Shown: piece after piece, positions 11,759 to 22,031 of the stretch
How the letters are laid out: each line of letters opens with the position of its first letter
Position numbering within the stretch: the first letter of the stretch is position 1
Notes under the pieces: model-generated
Database searches by the model: none
What the model saw: only the letters and a program-made list of their open reading frames with translations
Told to the model about the DNA's origin: nothing
Program-made: the position numbers and the translations under genes
NCBI RefSeq assembly: GCF_030272615.1
Contig: NC_081410.1
Location: 504,732,942-504,796,941, forward strand
DNA from: Cryptomeria japonica
Taxonomy: Eukaryota > Streptophyta > Pinopsida > Cupressales > Cupressaceae
Direction: 5' to 3'
Length of the DNA: 64,000 bases

Positions 11759-12289
11759 TCATTCAGCTCTTCCACCAATGCTACGAATGAATGGTTCCCA
11801 TTCATCAGGTAGACCATTTAATGCAATCATAACAAGATCTTTATCTGAAATTTGGCAATCAAGAGTACTTAGCTTATCCTTCAATTCATTGATCTTCATG
11901 AAGTAGGCCATGATTGAGGCTTCTTTCATTTTGATGTGAAGTAGTTGCTGCCTTAGAGCAAGAGCCCTGCTAAGGTTGTTAACTTCATACATCCCTTCCA
12001 AGTGTTTGATCATTTCCCTGGCAGAAGCAAATTTTGATATGACGGTGACAAGATGATTCTTGACTAATTCAATTATGATCTTCCTAGCCTTGAGAGAGTC
12101 TTTCTTGAATTGCCTCAATTCTTCAACATCTTCAGGAAGGGACAGCCTTTCTTCTTCTACAAATTTAAGCAGTTCATTCTCTTCAAGAATCAATAGAATA
12201 CGGACTTTCCAAGCAGCAAAATCAAGGGCTCCATCAAGTCTATCTTCACCCCTCAAAACCTGACATTTTAATCTGAAAACAAACAGCAA
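11759..12289 (-). pseudogene. copia-1 gag (UBN2-like)
   Basis: An open frame of about 176 residues carries the copia gag pattern: LDGALDFAAWKVRI near the N terminus, LWxxLEGMYEV-like sequence (IKHLEGMYEVNN), LRQQLLHIKMKE and LNGLPDEWEPF near the end. It forms the capsid-like shell protein of the element. A clear ATG is lacking: the frame opens after a TAG and the usual M-S-G start seems shifted to another frame near 12263. The frame ends in TGA at 11759-11761, and pol continues in the same frame. Whether the TGA is a late mutation or a recoding site cannot be told from one copy. Confidence 0.88.
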
Positions 12290-12337
12290 CTAGATGCAAC
12301 AAATAATTTATTGAAATCTGAAGTTAGTAAAACCTTA

Positions 12338-12349
12338 GCTCCGATACCA
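12338..12349 (-). other. Primer binding site of copia-1 (initiator Met tRNA)
   Basis: Directly inside the 5' LTR the minus strand reads TGGTATCGGAGC. This matches the 3' end complement of plant initiator tRNA-Met except for one base (usual TGGTATCAGAGC). Confidence 0.92.
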
Positions 12350-13080
12350 TGTTGGTTTTGTGTCTCAGACCAGCGATCAGACTTTCAGTATTTAATTTCA
12401 GAATAACATTAAGTAAATGATAAGCAAGTAAATGAAAGAGAGAAAACAAGTGCACAAGAGACCAACACAATTACCCTGGGAAAACCTCCAAGGAGGAAAA
12501 ACCCAGCACTAAAGACCCACAGGTCAGATTATGTATTCAATCTTGAATTGTAACAATACAATACTTAGCTCCAGTCATGTGACTCAAATCTGGGATCTTC
12601 AACCTCTTATTTGAATGAATCAGATCTGCCCTTTTATTATATCAGGTCTGCACTTCTAAATTCACCAAGTCTGCTCTTTAATGCACCATCTAACAGTAAT
12701 TAGGAACACCAAAATAGCTTTGTCTTTCTTGAATAAGTTCGCCCAGTTCACCTCTTAATTTCGCACACCAAGGAGCAGATGGATTTCGCTGATTGCATGA
12801 ACTGATTGAGTGAATTGATCTTGGCAAATGGTCTTTATTTATATGAGCATATAACCTTCAAGTCGGCCTTAATTAGATAAATATGTTTGGTGCCAATATA
12901 GGTTTTAGTGTGGCATGTCATTATAGGGCTGGCCCTGTTTAGGGGCACGCTACCCTCTTTGGGGTGAAGGGTCCAGCCCTACACGTTAAACTTTGGGAAA
13001 GGGGGGCCCAGCCCTTTAGGGGTTCGGATGTTGCCTTAGGCAATCCGAACCCCCTTTTCTGAGCCTAGTTACAAACAATA
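12350..13080 (-). repeat. 5' LTR of copia-1 with promoter
   Basis: A 731-bp LTR, the direct copy of 7298-8027. On the minus strand a TATA-like CATATAAATAAAG lies around 12834-12845, which would drive transcription of the element. It directly abuts the PBS at 12349. Confidence 0.95.
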
Positions 13081-13137
13081 ATTGGACCTCATACATCGAG
13101 CTTTATGATATGGATAAGATTCCATTTTTTGGTAGAA

Positions 13138-14032
13138 AACCTAATTAGGGCTGTGTTGGCATGATCTTGGCCCTTGATTCTAAATGAATCCTAGCCATTC
13201 ATTTCATTTGCGACTCTATATAAACCCCTTCTCTCATTTGTAAGGGAGAGATTTTGAGAATTGTCACTTAGATGCTGCCAAAATTGAAATAATCATTGAA
13301 CTTGGGTGATTTTATGAGATCTTGGAGTATTGTGTGGTTCTTTAATCCTCAATTTAGTTTAGAATTTTGCTTTAAGTATTTTTGGTTGAATGAAGAAATT
13401 GTTGAATGAATCTATATGAAATTCGTTTATCCATTCCACTAGCTATTTGCTGATTGCAATTTTGCTTTGTGCAGTCAACTGGAATTTGATCTAGGCTTAA
13501 CTTCGATTTTTATTTGCTCATTGATATGCATCAAATGGATGGTGTTAGTGTTGTGGGTATAAATTTGAATATCTGTTAATTACCTTAGAAGATTGCACTA
13601 AGCTTTGTAGAGTTGTTCTTTGCATGACAAAACTAAGTCTGGAAGAATTTCAGAGTCATTCACTATCTCTTGCATTCTAGGATTAGAATAGAATTGCTAA
13701 TCCCTTTCCTTTTGCATTTTAATTCAAAAGCTTTGTTAGGGATAGGATCAAGTGCCCATCTTGCTAAATCATAAGTCATTTCAAAACCGTGGCAAAAAAT
13801 CCTTCTATTCATGAAGATCTGAGGTCTCATTAGAACAATTGTGTAAGTCCCTTTGTGCATACAGCAATCACATCAACCACTAAGTTACCCACACATCAAG
13901 ACCTGACAATAGAAACCTTGGAGTTGTCTTGGTTGATCATATATTTAGCATCCGAGGTGATTTCGATCAAGAGAGGTTAAAATACTTTAGTATTTTATTC
14001 CATGTTAGAGGTGTCTAAAAAACACATCAACA
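13138..14032 (+). promoter_or_regulatory. 3' module of element C: palindrome, TATA, leader and terminus
   Basis: A degenerate telo-box palindrome (aacctaattaggg, about 13138-13150) precedes the TATA box ctatataaac (13216-13225), and a leader-like ttgtaagggagag follows. The next 800 bp match in layout the 3' modules of A (25556-26400) and B (33174-34104), including the ttagaagattgcac stretch (13585-13599) and the end CATCAACA. If the family is an LTR, this would be promoter plus R-U5. No ORF. Confidence 0.6.
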
Positions 14033-15574
14033 GCTACCCTTCAGTAAGTAAGTCCATTAATGAATTGTCAATGCAGAACAAGCACATCCAGGCTTGAGAA
14101 GATTGAAATGCTGAAATGCCATCAAGTCAACAAATATTCCCATGGCTCAGCACAGATAATAGTGAAATCTACTTAGAAGGGAATGCAGGTCACAAACAAT
14201 TTAAAAAAGCTGTTGGCATAGTTGCAAGTTAGCAGCTCAAGGTTTCATGAAGGTTCTTTCACACCGCATTTTTTAACAGGGGATACAATAGAACTCCTAG
14301 AGTCCTAAAATATTGATTCACTATACATACATACTCCCAGATCTGCATCAAATTAAATCATGGGAAATTCTGGAACCATCCTAAATCTTGAAATTTGAAC
14401 TAGAAAATTTACATATTCTGATTAAAAACAAAAGATGCTTTTTGATGAACACAAATTCAGTTGAATGACTCCTGACATTTTTTCAAAATGTGCTTGGGTT
14501 CACCAATTAATTGTTCTAAGCTTCAATATCACACAAACAAACTGATAGATACCCATAAAAAAGAACCCTCCAAAAGTTATCCTAAATAACTATAAGATAC
14601 CCACAGCCTACAATCTTGTTTCCTCGTCACTAACAATTGAAAATCAAGTAACAAGTTGTGAAAATTTTTGCAAGAAAACCAAAATTTTGGGCACTAAGGA
14701 GAGAATATTTGTAGCCAATAGATACGTGATACAGAGAGGAGTTGTTAAAACTACAACAGAGTTAGAAGCAAAGAGAATATACTTCAGTGCTCAAGGAGAT
14801 GGAAGCAACAAGACTGATCCAGACCCCAAGAAATATCTAAAGAACATCACTCTGGAATTAGAACTATGAGAATCTTGATGTTATATAGTTATACAGAAGC
14901 AAAATCCAACAATAAATCAAAGATGGTAATTATTAATCAGAGAAAGACACATAGGAAAGATAATATAATTGGAATAAAAATACTTATTAGCAGCTGCATT
15001 CAGTACATGGCTTAATCTCAAGGAAGATATATTGTTGTCTTCTTCCACTTACATCTATCCTCATGATATTCAATGTCTATCATATGTTATCTGGAGATGC
15101 AAATATGTTTACATAACATTATTTATCTACAAAGGCTAAAAATTAAGAAACCAATTAGATTGAATGGTGCCAATGTTGCAATCTAATCTCACTTGTGGGG
15201 CACTGCCCCAACCCATGAAGGGAAACCTCAAGTCATATGGGGGGATTGGCCCCCAAAGACAAAGGGAAAAACATTGCTGGCACTTGGCAAAGCTGCATGC
15301 TGTGAGTAGAACTTAGTGATTCAATCTATAGGTGTCTAGAAGCCTAACAAAGTCAGCGTTGAAAGCCAAATATTTGGTTCATGCTCAGATAGCACCACGA
15401 ATGATCTCCCCACATTGCCCTGCCCTCCTGGAAAGGTATGTGCAGCGTCTGGTAAGACGGATTGACAATATTGGTCCTTGGATGTACCACAGACCTCTAG
15501 AGAGTATTTGGCAGTACTGCAGAACATAAAATATGAGTCATATCTCATTTTAACTTTTATTTCTTCATAGCTAT
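14033..15574. other. Non-coding stretch
   Basis: No supported gene. The short ORFs lack recognisable domains. A GC-rich patch with ggggcactgcccc and ggggggattggcccccc-like palindromes lies at 15195-15262. Confidence 0.6.
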
Positions 15575-16499
15575 CCATACCTTCTAGTTCTTCAAGAATT
15601 ACGACCGCCTTGATAGAAAATTATAAATCTGATGATTTTCGTTTTAAGAGGCATGTCACAAAACCAAGTAGTTTGGGAGGAAATTACAACTCACTTGCAA
15701 TGGCCCACTTTTCACAAAACAGATAATCATTTTATTGCATCATATTTATCTGTGACATCTCATTCTACTTCAACAAGTACCTCAACCCCAAAAGCAATAA
15801 ATGTCAAAATGATAATTTTCCTCTTTCAAGACAAGTCACAAAAATAAGGAAGTTGATCTCATATAAAGAATGTGATAGTTTGTACCAACACACCTGCAAA
15901 AGTTTGAGGGCTTACTTTTGGAAAATTGATTGGTTTTTTTTTTGTTTGTTTGTTTATGGTTTCAATGTTCAAATTTATTAATACCTTCTAGTTCTCCTCA
16001 ATAATTTATTACTACTCACTTCCGATGCCCCACTTATTACAGAACAGAAGAGAATTTTATTGCATCATATTTCTGTGACATCTCATTCTGCTTCAACAAG
16101 TACCTCAACCCCAAAAGCAATAAATGTCAAAATGATAATTTTCCTCTTTCGAGACAAGTCACAAAAATAAGGAAGTTGATCTCATATAAAGTATGTGATA
16201 GTTTGTACCAACATACCTGCAAAAGTTTGAGGGCTTACTTTTGCAAAGTTGATAGTTTTTTTGTTTTGTTTTGTTTTGTTTTTTCTTTTTTTCATATTTT
16301 ATGGTTTCAAAGTTCAAATTTATTAATACCTTCTAGTTCTTCTCAATAATTGGCTCAGTCCCAAGAACACTAAATGTGAAAATGATGATTTTCATCTTTC
16401 AAGGCATGTCACAAACATAAGGATGCTGATCTCATTAAGTAAATGTGTTCTTTTCTACCAACCTACCTACACAAATAGAGGCCTCTCTTTTCCAAAACT

Positions 16500-16644
16500 G
16501 ATTCTTTTCATTGTTTCTTATCTATGTTGCTGATTCTGGTTTGAATTCTGGTTTGGGTTCACAGATTTAATTCATGGATTCGGCAAACTCTTTTGGGGGT
16601 TTGGGTTCATTTTGGGTTTAAAAAAAATTAAAAACGCAAATGTG

Positions 16645-16732
<88 letters not shown>

Positions 16733-17210
16733 AACATATTTATATGTGTGTGTATCACAAATATATAAATACACTAAGTTACTGTTCGGGTACAGGTACA
16801 GGTACGGATTCGAGGATTCGGCAAAACAAAACAAAAAAAAATCTTGGGTACGGGTATGTCCGTACATATATATATATATATATGTTCAAACTTCAAAATT
16901 ATATATATGTTTTGATGCATTTCATGTATCATAAGGGGCGAAATTAGGATTTAGATGTTAAAAAATATTTAAAAAGGTGTTTTTTATTGATTTTTGTGTT
17001 TTTATGACCCGTGGGCCCCATTTTTGGGAACCCGAGGGCCTTGGTTCTCCCAGGTCTGCCCGGGTTCTGCCCAGGTGGCTAGGTTCTGACCCACACAGAA
17101 CCCACCCACCTGGGCAGGACCCAGGTGGAACCCAGGGAGAACCCGGGGAGAACTAGGACCGGGCAAGAACCAGGACCCGAACCCAGCCCATTTTGCCAAG
17201 AACCGGTATC

Positions 17211-17213
<3 letters not shown>
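16500..17213. mobile_element. Possible degraded DNA transposon with gggttc-type subterminal repeats
   Basis: The left part (16530-16620) has repeated tttgggttc and gattcggcaaa. The right part (17005-17200) has dense gggttctgcccagg, cccaggtgg and gaacccgggg motifs in mixed orientation, with gattcggcaaaa again near 16815. Dense subterminal repeats are typical of hAT-like elements. Ends and TSD could not be fixed, so this is a tentative call. Confidence 0.3.
16641..16733. repeat. Compound microsatellite (TG)n(TA)n(TG)n(GA)n
   Basis: Dinucleotide runs of TG, TA, TG and GA follow each other directly. A further TA run lies at 16865-16883. Confidence 0.97.

Positions 17214-17241
<28 letters not shown>
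17214..17241. repeat. (GT)n microsatellite
   Basis: Fourteen uninterrupted GT units end the GC-rich insert. Confidence 0.97.
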
Positions 17242-17580
17242 ACATATGAAGCAGAAATAACATACATATTTCTTAGTATTTTTATATAGAGAAATACTTA
17301 TAAACAATATAAAATATAAATAAAATTATAATATAATATAATATCATAATAAACTAATTAATTTAAAAAATATTTCTATGGTAATATATAAATAAATATA
17401 ATATTATAATTTGCAAATATTAATAATATAATATAAGATTATAATTTATAATATATAAATAATTTAATATCAATATAATAATAATATTATTATAATAATT
17501 AATATACTAATAGAAATATTATCTCATAATACTAAAATATATAAATATCAGTATTATAAGTATAATAATATAATGTTGAA
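17242..17580. other. AT-rich non-coding stretch
   Basis: Dominated by taatataat and aaatat strings; no ORF, palindrome or TSD stands out. Confidence 0.6.
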
Positions 17581-18254
17581 ATGGTTTTGGTTGAGCAGAC
17601 AAAACTACCATTGTCCCCACTATAGGCTATCAGCTCAATATCTACAATATGGAGTCATTTGCCTCAATCCTATGGTCACACACACCAATCTATCGATTTG
17701 TGGTTGTCATCAGCCACAGCTCACTATCCATATATAGTCGTTCCAACCCGTAAGTTGAATCAGAATATTGTTCGTTTGTTCCATTCTGCAGTAGTACCAT
17801 TTGGGATGGGAATGAAACTCTTGATTATCAAACTTCCTTGAGGAATTTATAGCCAGCCACATTACATGAAACAAATCCCTACCGCACCAAACTATTTCTT
17901 GAATCGGATCAAAATGAAACCAGATCCACCGGCTTGGCACACAGATTCAGTGACAGTTTCATATTTATTATTTTTTCATGCCTACTAGTTCTCCTTCAAC
18001 AATAGCCTCAGCCCTCAAGAACAATAAATTCCAAAACAATGTTATTTCTCTTACAAGGCATGTCACAAAACCAACGAATTTGGGAGAAGGCTAATCAGAT
18101 AGAATGAATGTGTTAATTAATATATACCAATGCACCAAAATACACAAATTAAAGAGCCTAATGTAAAGTTGTTAGATGATCAAAGACCCTTGCAATAGAG
18201 GATTTATGCCACACAGGAATTAGTGGCTCATAAACCAAAATAAAAGTTAAGGCA

Positions 18255-18680
18255 TGCAACTCCAAATTGAGAACATTTTTTCCAAACAAGCACATGTCAA
18301 AAAACCACAATTTTGTAACATCAAAAAAGGAGAAAAGATTGGATGGCCCCTTTGAAAGGATGTTTGATGTTCATGAAAGTGAGTTCACATATATGAATGG
18401 ATTTTTGCATTAAAAAAGGTTAACAGCTTAGCAAAGTGAGAGTCACATATTAATCCATGTTATGAAATCAAGAATTATATTTGTCACAGAGGAATTTCGG
18501 CTGATGTAATGAAACAAAATGGATAAGGTAAGCAACATCAAAATTGAAAATAAATTTTCAAACAAGCACATGTCAAGAGCCCAAAATTTTGTAACATCAA
18601 GAAAGGAACAAAAGGTTTGATGGCCCCTTGGAAAGAATGTTATAAGTTCATGGAAGTGAATTTACATATTGAAATTAGTC
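18255..18680 (+). repeat. Two direct copies of a ~145-bp non-coding segment
   Basis: Copy 1 (about 18255-18400) and copy 2 (about 18532-18680) share caaacaagcacatgtcaa, aattttgtaacatcaa, gatggcccctt and gttcatg-aagtgagtt. The offset is roughly 275 bp. No coding potential. Confidence 0.7.
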
Positions 18681-19967
18681 TGGCATGTAATATGGTAATA
18701 TGTTTCACAATGTAGCATTGTGAGAGTAATGAACAAGGGCAAACAAGAATATATTAATCCAAGTTAGGAATATGTTCAAAACATAGAACCTTAGTAGGCG
18801 GTTGTTTTTCAGCTATCCAAAACTCATTAACTTGTAGACACCTAAATTTGCTCATACTCAACCACACTTGGCTCTACCCCATCCTAACCAATTATATATT
18901 ATTTGTTTTATTCATCATTTACCTTTTTCCCTCAGCTTTAATTAAAAAATTAAATTTTATCCTCCAAGTGCAAGAGAAGTTGAAAGAGCCTCAAGCTAAG
19001 TACAAAGCCAGCAATGACAAGTAGGTTGACCACAAGTTCCAAGTAAGGGGCAAAAAGTGACCCCAAAGTAAGGTGAAGAAATTGAAAACCACTTAGGTAT
19101 GGTCCATTTGAATTCTTTGCACATATGGGCACTTAATGCTTTCAGATTGAACTTGTTATTTATAGAAAAATATCTTCAAGTGTGAAAGTCAAGAACCTGT
19201 CTCTCTCTAAGCCTTCTATGAAGAGAGTCTTTTATCACGTGCCATACAAGACCAAGACCGTACTCCAAATGCTCAAGAAGAGCTGAACATGGATATGCTT
19301 TGCAAAAACTGGTGAGAACATGTAGGAGAGGAAAGCAAGCAAGTTGGCAAATTGGTTAAAAACGACAATTGCAAAGTAAAATCAAGTGATATTTTCAGAA
19401 GCAGGAAATGTTTCCTCATTTCTTGAGTCCCAAGTTTTAAGGGACCAAAAGACCCTCCTAATTGCGGACATGAAACCCAAATCAGATAACGAAAGATTGT
19501 AAAATCAACTAAGCCACTATCCTCATTATTAGTAAAACTGACTAAAATACAACTCGGAAACACTCTAAAACAATCAAATTCAACTAAGAGTGAAGAATGA
19601 TAGTTGTGCATAAGTCTAAAAAGGATAAAGTGACTCAGGCAACTCAAGGTCAAGTTGAAAGTTGAAACTAGTTCAAAGAAAAAACAATGGGAAAACAGAG
19701 GCAATTCTGCAAATGACACAACTGTCAGATGCAGTAGGTGACTGTTGTGGAACTGCCAGACACTGAAAGTGACAGTTAGGCCTATAAGTGGCAAATTTGT
19801 CATGTCTGATCTAGCAGTTTTAATAAAGAGAATTAAACATGTAAGGAGACTTCCAATGATTTTTTATGGTACATGGCAACTAATCATGCTACCAAGCTTA
19901 AATTTTGATGACTTTGTCAACTGAGTTTTCCCCTCATATCAATTAATGGGAGCCCAGGGTTGGAGCC
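18681..19967. other. Non-coding stretch
   Basis: The longest open frame (minus, 19803-19273) encodes a hydrophobic Leu/Phe/Ser-rich string without recognisable domains and is probably chance. Nothing else is supported. The stretch ends at the GAGCC target of element A. Confidence 0.5.
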
Positions 19968-20229
19968 TGTTGTGACCTATCACACATCATCCCATTCCAA
20001 ATGGGGACCCCCTACTTTTTAGGTCCTCTTGGTCTTTTGGTTTTGGTTCTTTGGGCCTTTTCGCAGAAGTCTCTTCAATCTCCTTGGTTTGCAAGTGTTT
20101 TGGGTGAATTTGATCAAGTCTGCAAGTCGTTTGAGGCCTTTTCCTTAGGGTTTTGAAAAAACTAAACATTGCTTTGAAATCAAGATCCTTCAAGGAACCT
20201 ACCAGTGAAATTTGAGCAAATTCTGAACA

Positions 20230-20420
20230 ACTTTCTATTTTTAGAAAGTTCCTATTTTTTAGGGATTTCACTGCCTCCTGGATTGTCTTTATTTTGCCAA
20301 AAATCAAACTTACTATTTTTAGCAAATTCTATTTTTAGTAAGTGTCATCCTAACCTGGTTTGCCCTAATTTTGACATTTTGAAGAACTTACTATTATTAG
20401 TAAGTCTATTTTTGGTAGGT
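20230..20420. repeat. Cluster of ctatttttagtaag-type inverted repeats
   Basis: Variants of ctatttttag-aaag/taag occur several times in both orientations. One is a perfect hairpin with ACTTACTA and TAGTAAGT arms (20386-20405). Confidence 0.7.
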
Positions 20421-20639
20421 TCTTCACTGGCAGGGGTCCCGACACTGAAGACTGAACATTCCTAAATATTTGCCTAAATCCAAAAAGTTTGAAAAAGCAG
20501 ACAATTGATCAAGAATGGCTAAGTGTGGAATTCATTCCAAAAGTGGAAAGGCTTTGAAAAATCTTCCAAGGCAAAGAAAATAACTTCAATCCTAAAATGG
20601 CATCCCAATCCGGAAATGAGCAAAAATGGCCAAGTCTAG

Positions 20640-21140
20640 CGAAGTCCAAGGAAATCCTTGCCATGGCAGAATGTATTTCCACATGTGCATGGGTGCCGAA
20701 ATGGGGTCATGGAGGAAAAATCCTCCATGACCAAAATTCCTGCAAATGGTCAATCTAGCGCTCAAGCATGGGAGATGGGCGCTAAAATGGGGTTGCGGAG
20801 GAATTTTCCTCCACACTATCAAATCAACGCCCAGGTCAAGTAAGGGAGCGCCAAACTGAGGGTCAAGAGGAATTTTCCTCCTTGACCAAAATTCCTTGAC
20901 CACATGGAAACAGCGCCCAAGTCAAGTAAGAGAGCGCCAAAACTGGGGTCAAGAGGAATTTCTCCTCGGCATCAAATTCCTCCTCATGAGCAAAACAACG
21001 CCCAAGTCCTAGTAGGAGCGCTAGAGCAAGGTGATAAAGGATTTCTCCTTCCCAAGACAAATTCCTCCATGAGGTAGATTCCACGCCCAAGGCAAAAAAT
21101 ACACGTTGAAGCAAGGGTAAGGAAGGAATTCTCTCCAAGC
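20640..21140. repeat. Diverged tandem array of hairpins in the 5' part of element A
   Basis: Each unit pairs aggaattt or aggaaaaa with tcctcc and carries gcgcc/ggcgc boxes plus caagtcaagtaag. Examples: the perfect palindrome ggtcatggagga / tcctccatgacc at 20705-20732, ggaggaattttcctcc at 20797-20812, ggtcaagagg...cctccttgacc at 20861-20887, and decayed copies near 20946 and 21045. The spacing is about 65-95 bp. Element B carries a different but analogous array in the same relative place. Confidence 0.75.
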
Positions 21141-21796
21141 ATGATTTTTCCTCCACAAGGTCAATCCACACCCAAGAAAGAAGCTGAAAAGAGGGGCATG
21201 GAAATTAAGTCAAGGATAAGGAGGAAAGGAAAATCCCCTCAGGGAAGAAGTTCAAAATATCCTTCTCAGAAAAAAAATTCGCCCAAAAGTTGAAGAAATT
21301 TCGAGGCAAAGACAAAATTGGTCAAGTTAGGAAAATTTCTCTCCTAAACTCCAAAACTAGAATTTGAAAAAATTTCTAAAAATAGGAAATTTTGAAAATT
21401 GATGAAAAATCTCCCTCAGGACATGAGTTCAAAAAGCACAAAAAATTCTTCCCAAATAAAATTCTCTCTCCAGGAATTTTCTCTCTCCAAGAATTCTTTC
21501 CAAATGAATAAAATTGTCAAAGAAATTCTAAGTGAATAAAAAAAAATCTTTCAAAGATATCCTTTTGAATTCAAAATGGAAAAATTCTCACAATCGGGTG
21601 AGTTGGCAACATGCAAGAGGGATATTCCAAATTTATGACGCACGACTTAAGGAACAATGGAAAATTCCATTTTTTGAACTCAACATTAACAGCGGGACCC
21701 ATTTTGCATGGCAAGTTGTCAAGGAAAGTATGACACATTTTACATGCAACTGCTATGTTTAACCCCTCGCCAACTTAGCAACTTGGTGAAGAAATT

Positions 21797-22031
21797 CTAT
21801 TTAAACGATGAATTTCAATTCATTTCTCACACGCGATTTGGAGAAATTTGAAGTCAGAGAGAAGTGGAGAAAAATCAGATTCGAAGGATTTATTTATTTT
21901 CCAAGAGGCTCTTGTTCGCGGAGGTTCTATTTTATTCCGAATTAGGAATTTATCAACCAAGGACTTCTTCTCCATAATTTTATTTAATTCCTTACGATGA
22001 TTTTAATGTTAATTTAGTTTGTTTTGTAGGA
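21797..22031 (+). promoter_or_regulatory. First promoter and leader of element A
   Basis: A TATA-like ctatttaaac (21797-21806) is followed by a purine-rich leader with acgcgatttggag, also seen in B as atgcgattttggag (about 32188). The leader ends in an intron-acceptor-like ttgttttgtag just before the ATG at 22032. B and C have similar acceptors before their ATGs, so an intron in the 5' leader is likely. Transcription start is not determined. Confidence 0.5.

Larger units (their letters stand above)
7298..13080 (-). mobile_element. Complete Ty1/copia retrotransposon (copia-1), TSD ATTGG
   Basis: The 5783-bp element has two LTRs (7298-8027 and 12350-13080) that differ by eye at only a few percent of positions. 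It is flanked by ATTGG at 7293-7297 and 13081-13085. Internal order on the minus strand is PBS, gag with zinc knuckle, protease, integrase, RT, RNase H, PPT, which is the copia order. The coding frame carries only a few stops and frameshifts, so the insertion is fairly young. It lies within the gag-like ORF of element C. Confidence 0.97.
2574..14032 (+). mobile_element. Element C: truncated member of the long TGTTG...CAACA family, twice interrupted
   Basis: The segment holds a gag-like ORF related to that of element A and, at 13138-14032, the same 3' module as A and B: a degenerate telo-box palindrome, a TATA box, a conserved leader and an end in CATCAACA at 14032. Its 5' part (TGTTGTGACC end and hairpin array) is missing and replaced by the LTR ending at 2573. 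Two later insertions split it: a class-II-like element at 5621-6645 and a complete copia at 7298-13080. The stretch 2574-2995 ends in tacag just before the ATG and may be the remains of an intron. Homology to A is by eye at protein level; membership in the family is strongly supported by the shared ORF and 3' module. Confidence 0.7.
15575..18140 (+). repeat. Four diverged direct copies of a 170-350 bp non-coding segment
   Basis: The segment starting ataccttctagttct recurs near 15575, 15980 and 16325 and, more diverged, near 17975. Shared parts include cattctacttcaacaagtac, aatgtcaaaatgataattt, aggcatgtcacaaa or aagtcacaaa, and accaacacacctgcaaaag. Copies 1 and 2 are the closest. No coding potential is conserved between them, so this looks like local segmental duplication. 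Copy 4 is separated by the microsatellite and GC-rich insert at 16500-17580. Confidence 0.75.

Noticed and set aside
16628-16934. Open frames over the dinucleotide repeats on both strands
   Set aside because: They arise from translating TA, TG and GA runs and encode low-complexity peptides only.
19273-19803. 176-residue minus-strand open frame rich in Leu, Phe and Ser
   Set aside because: No recognisable domain, signal or homologous copy in the window; its composition fits chance translation of AT-rich DNA.
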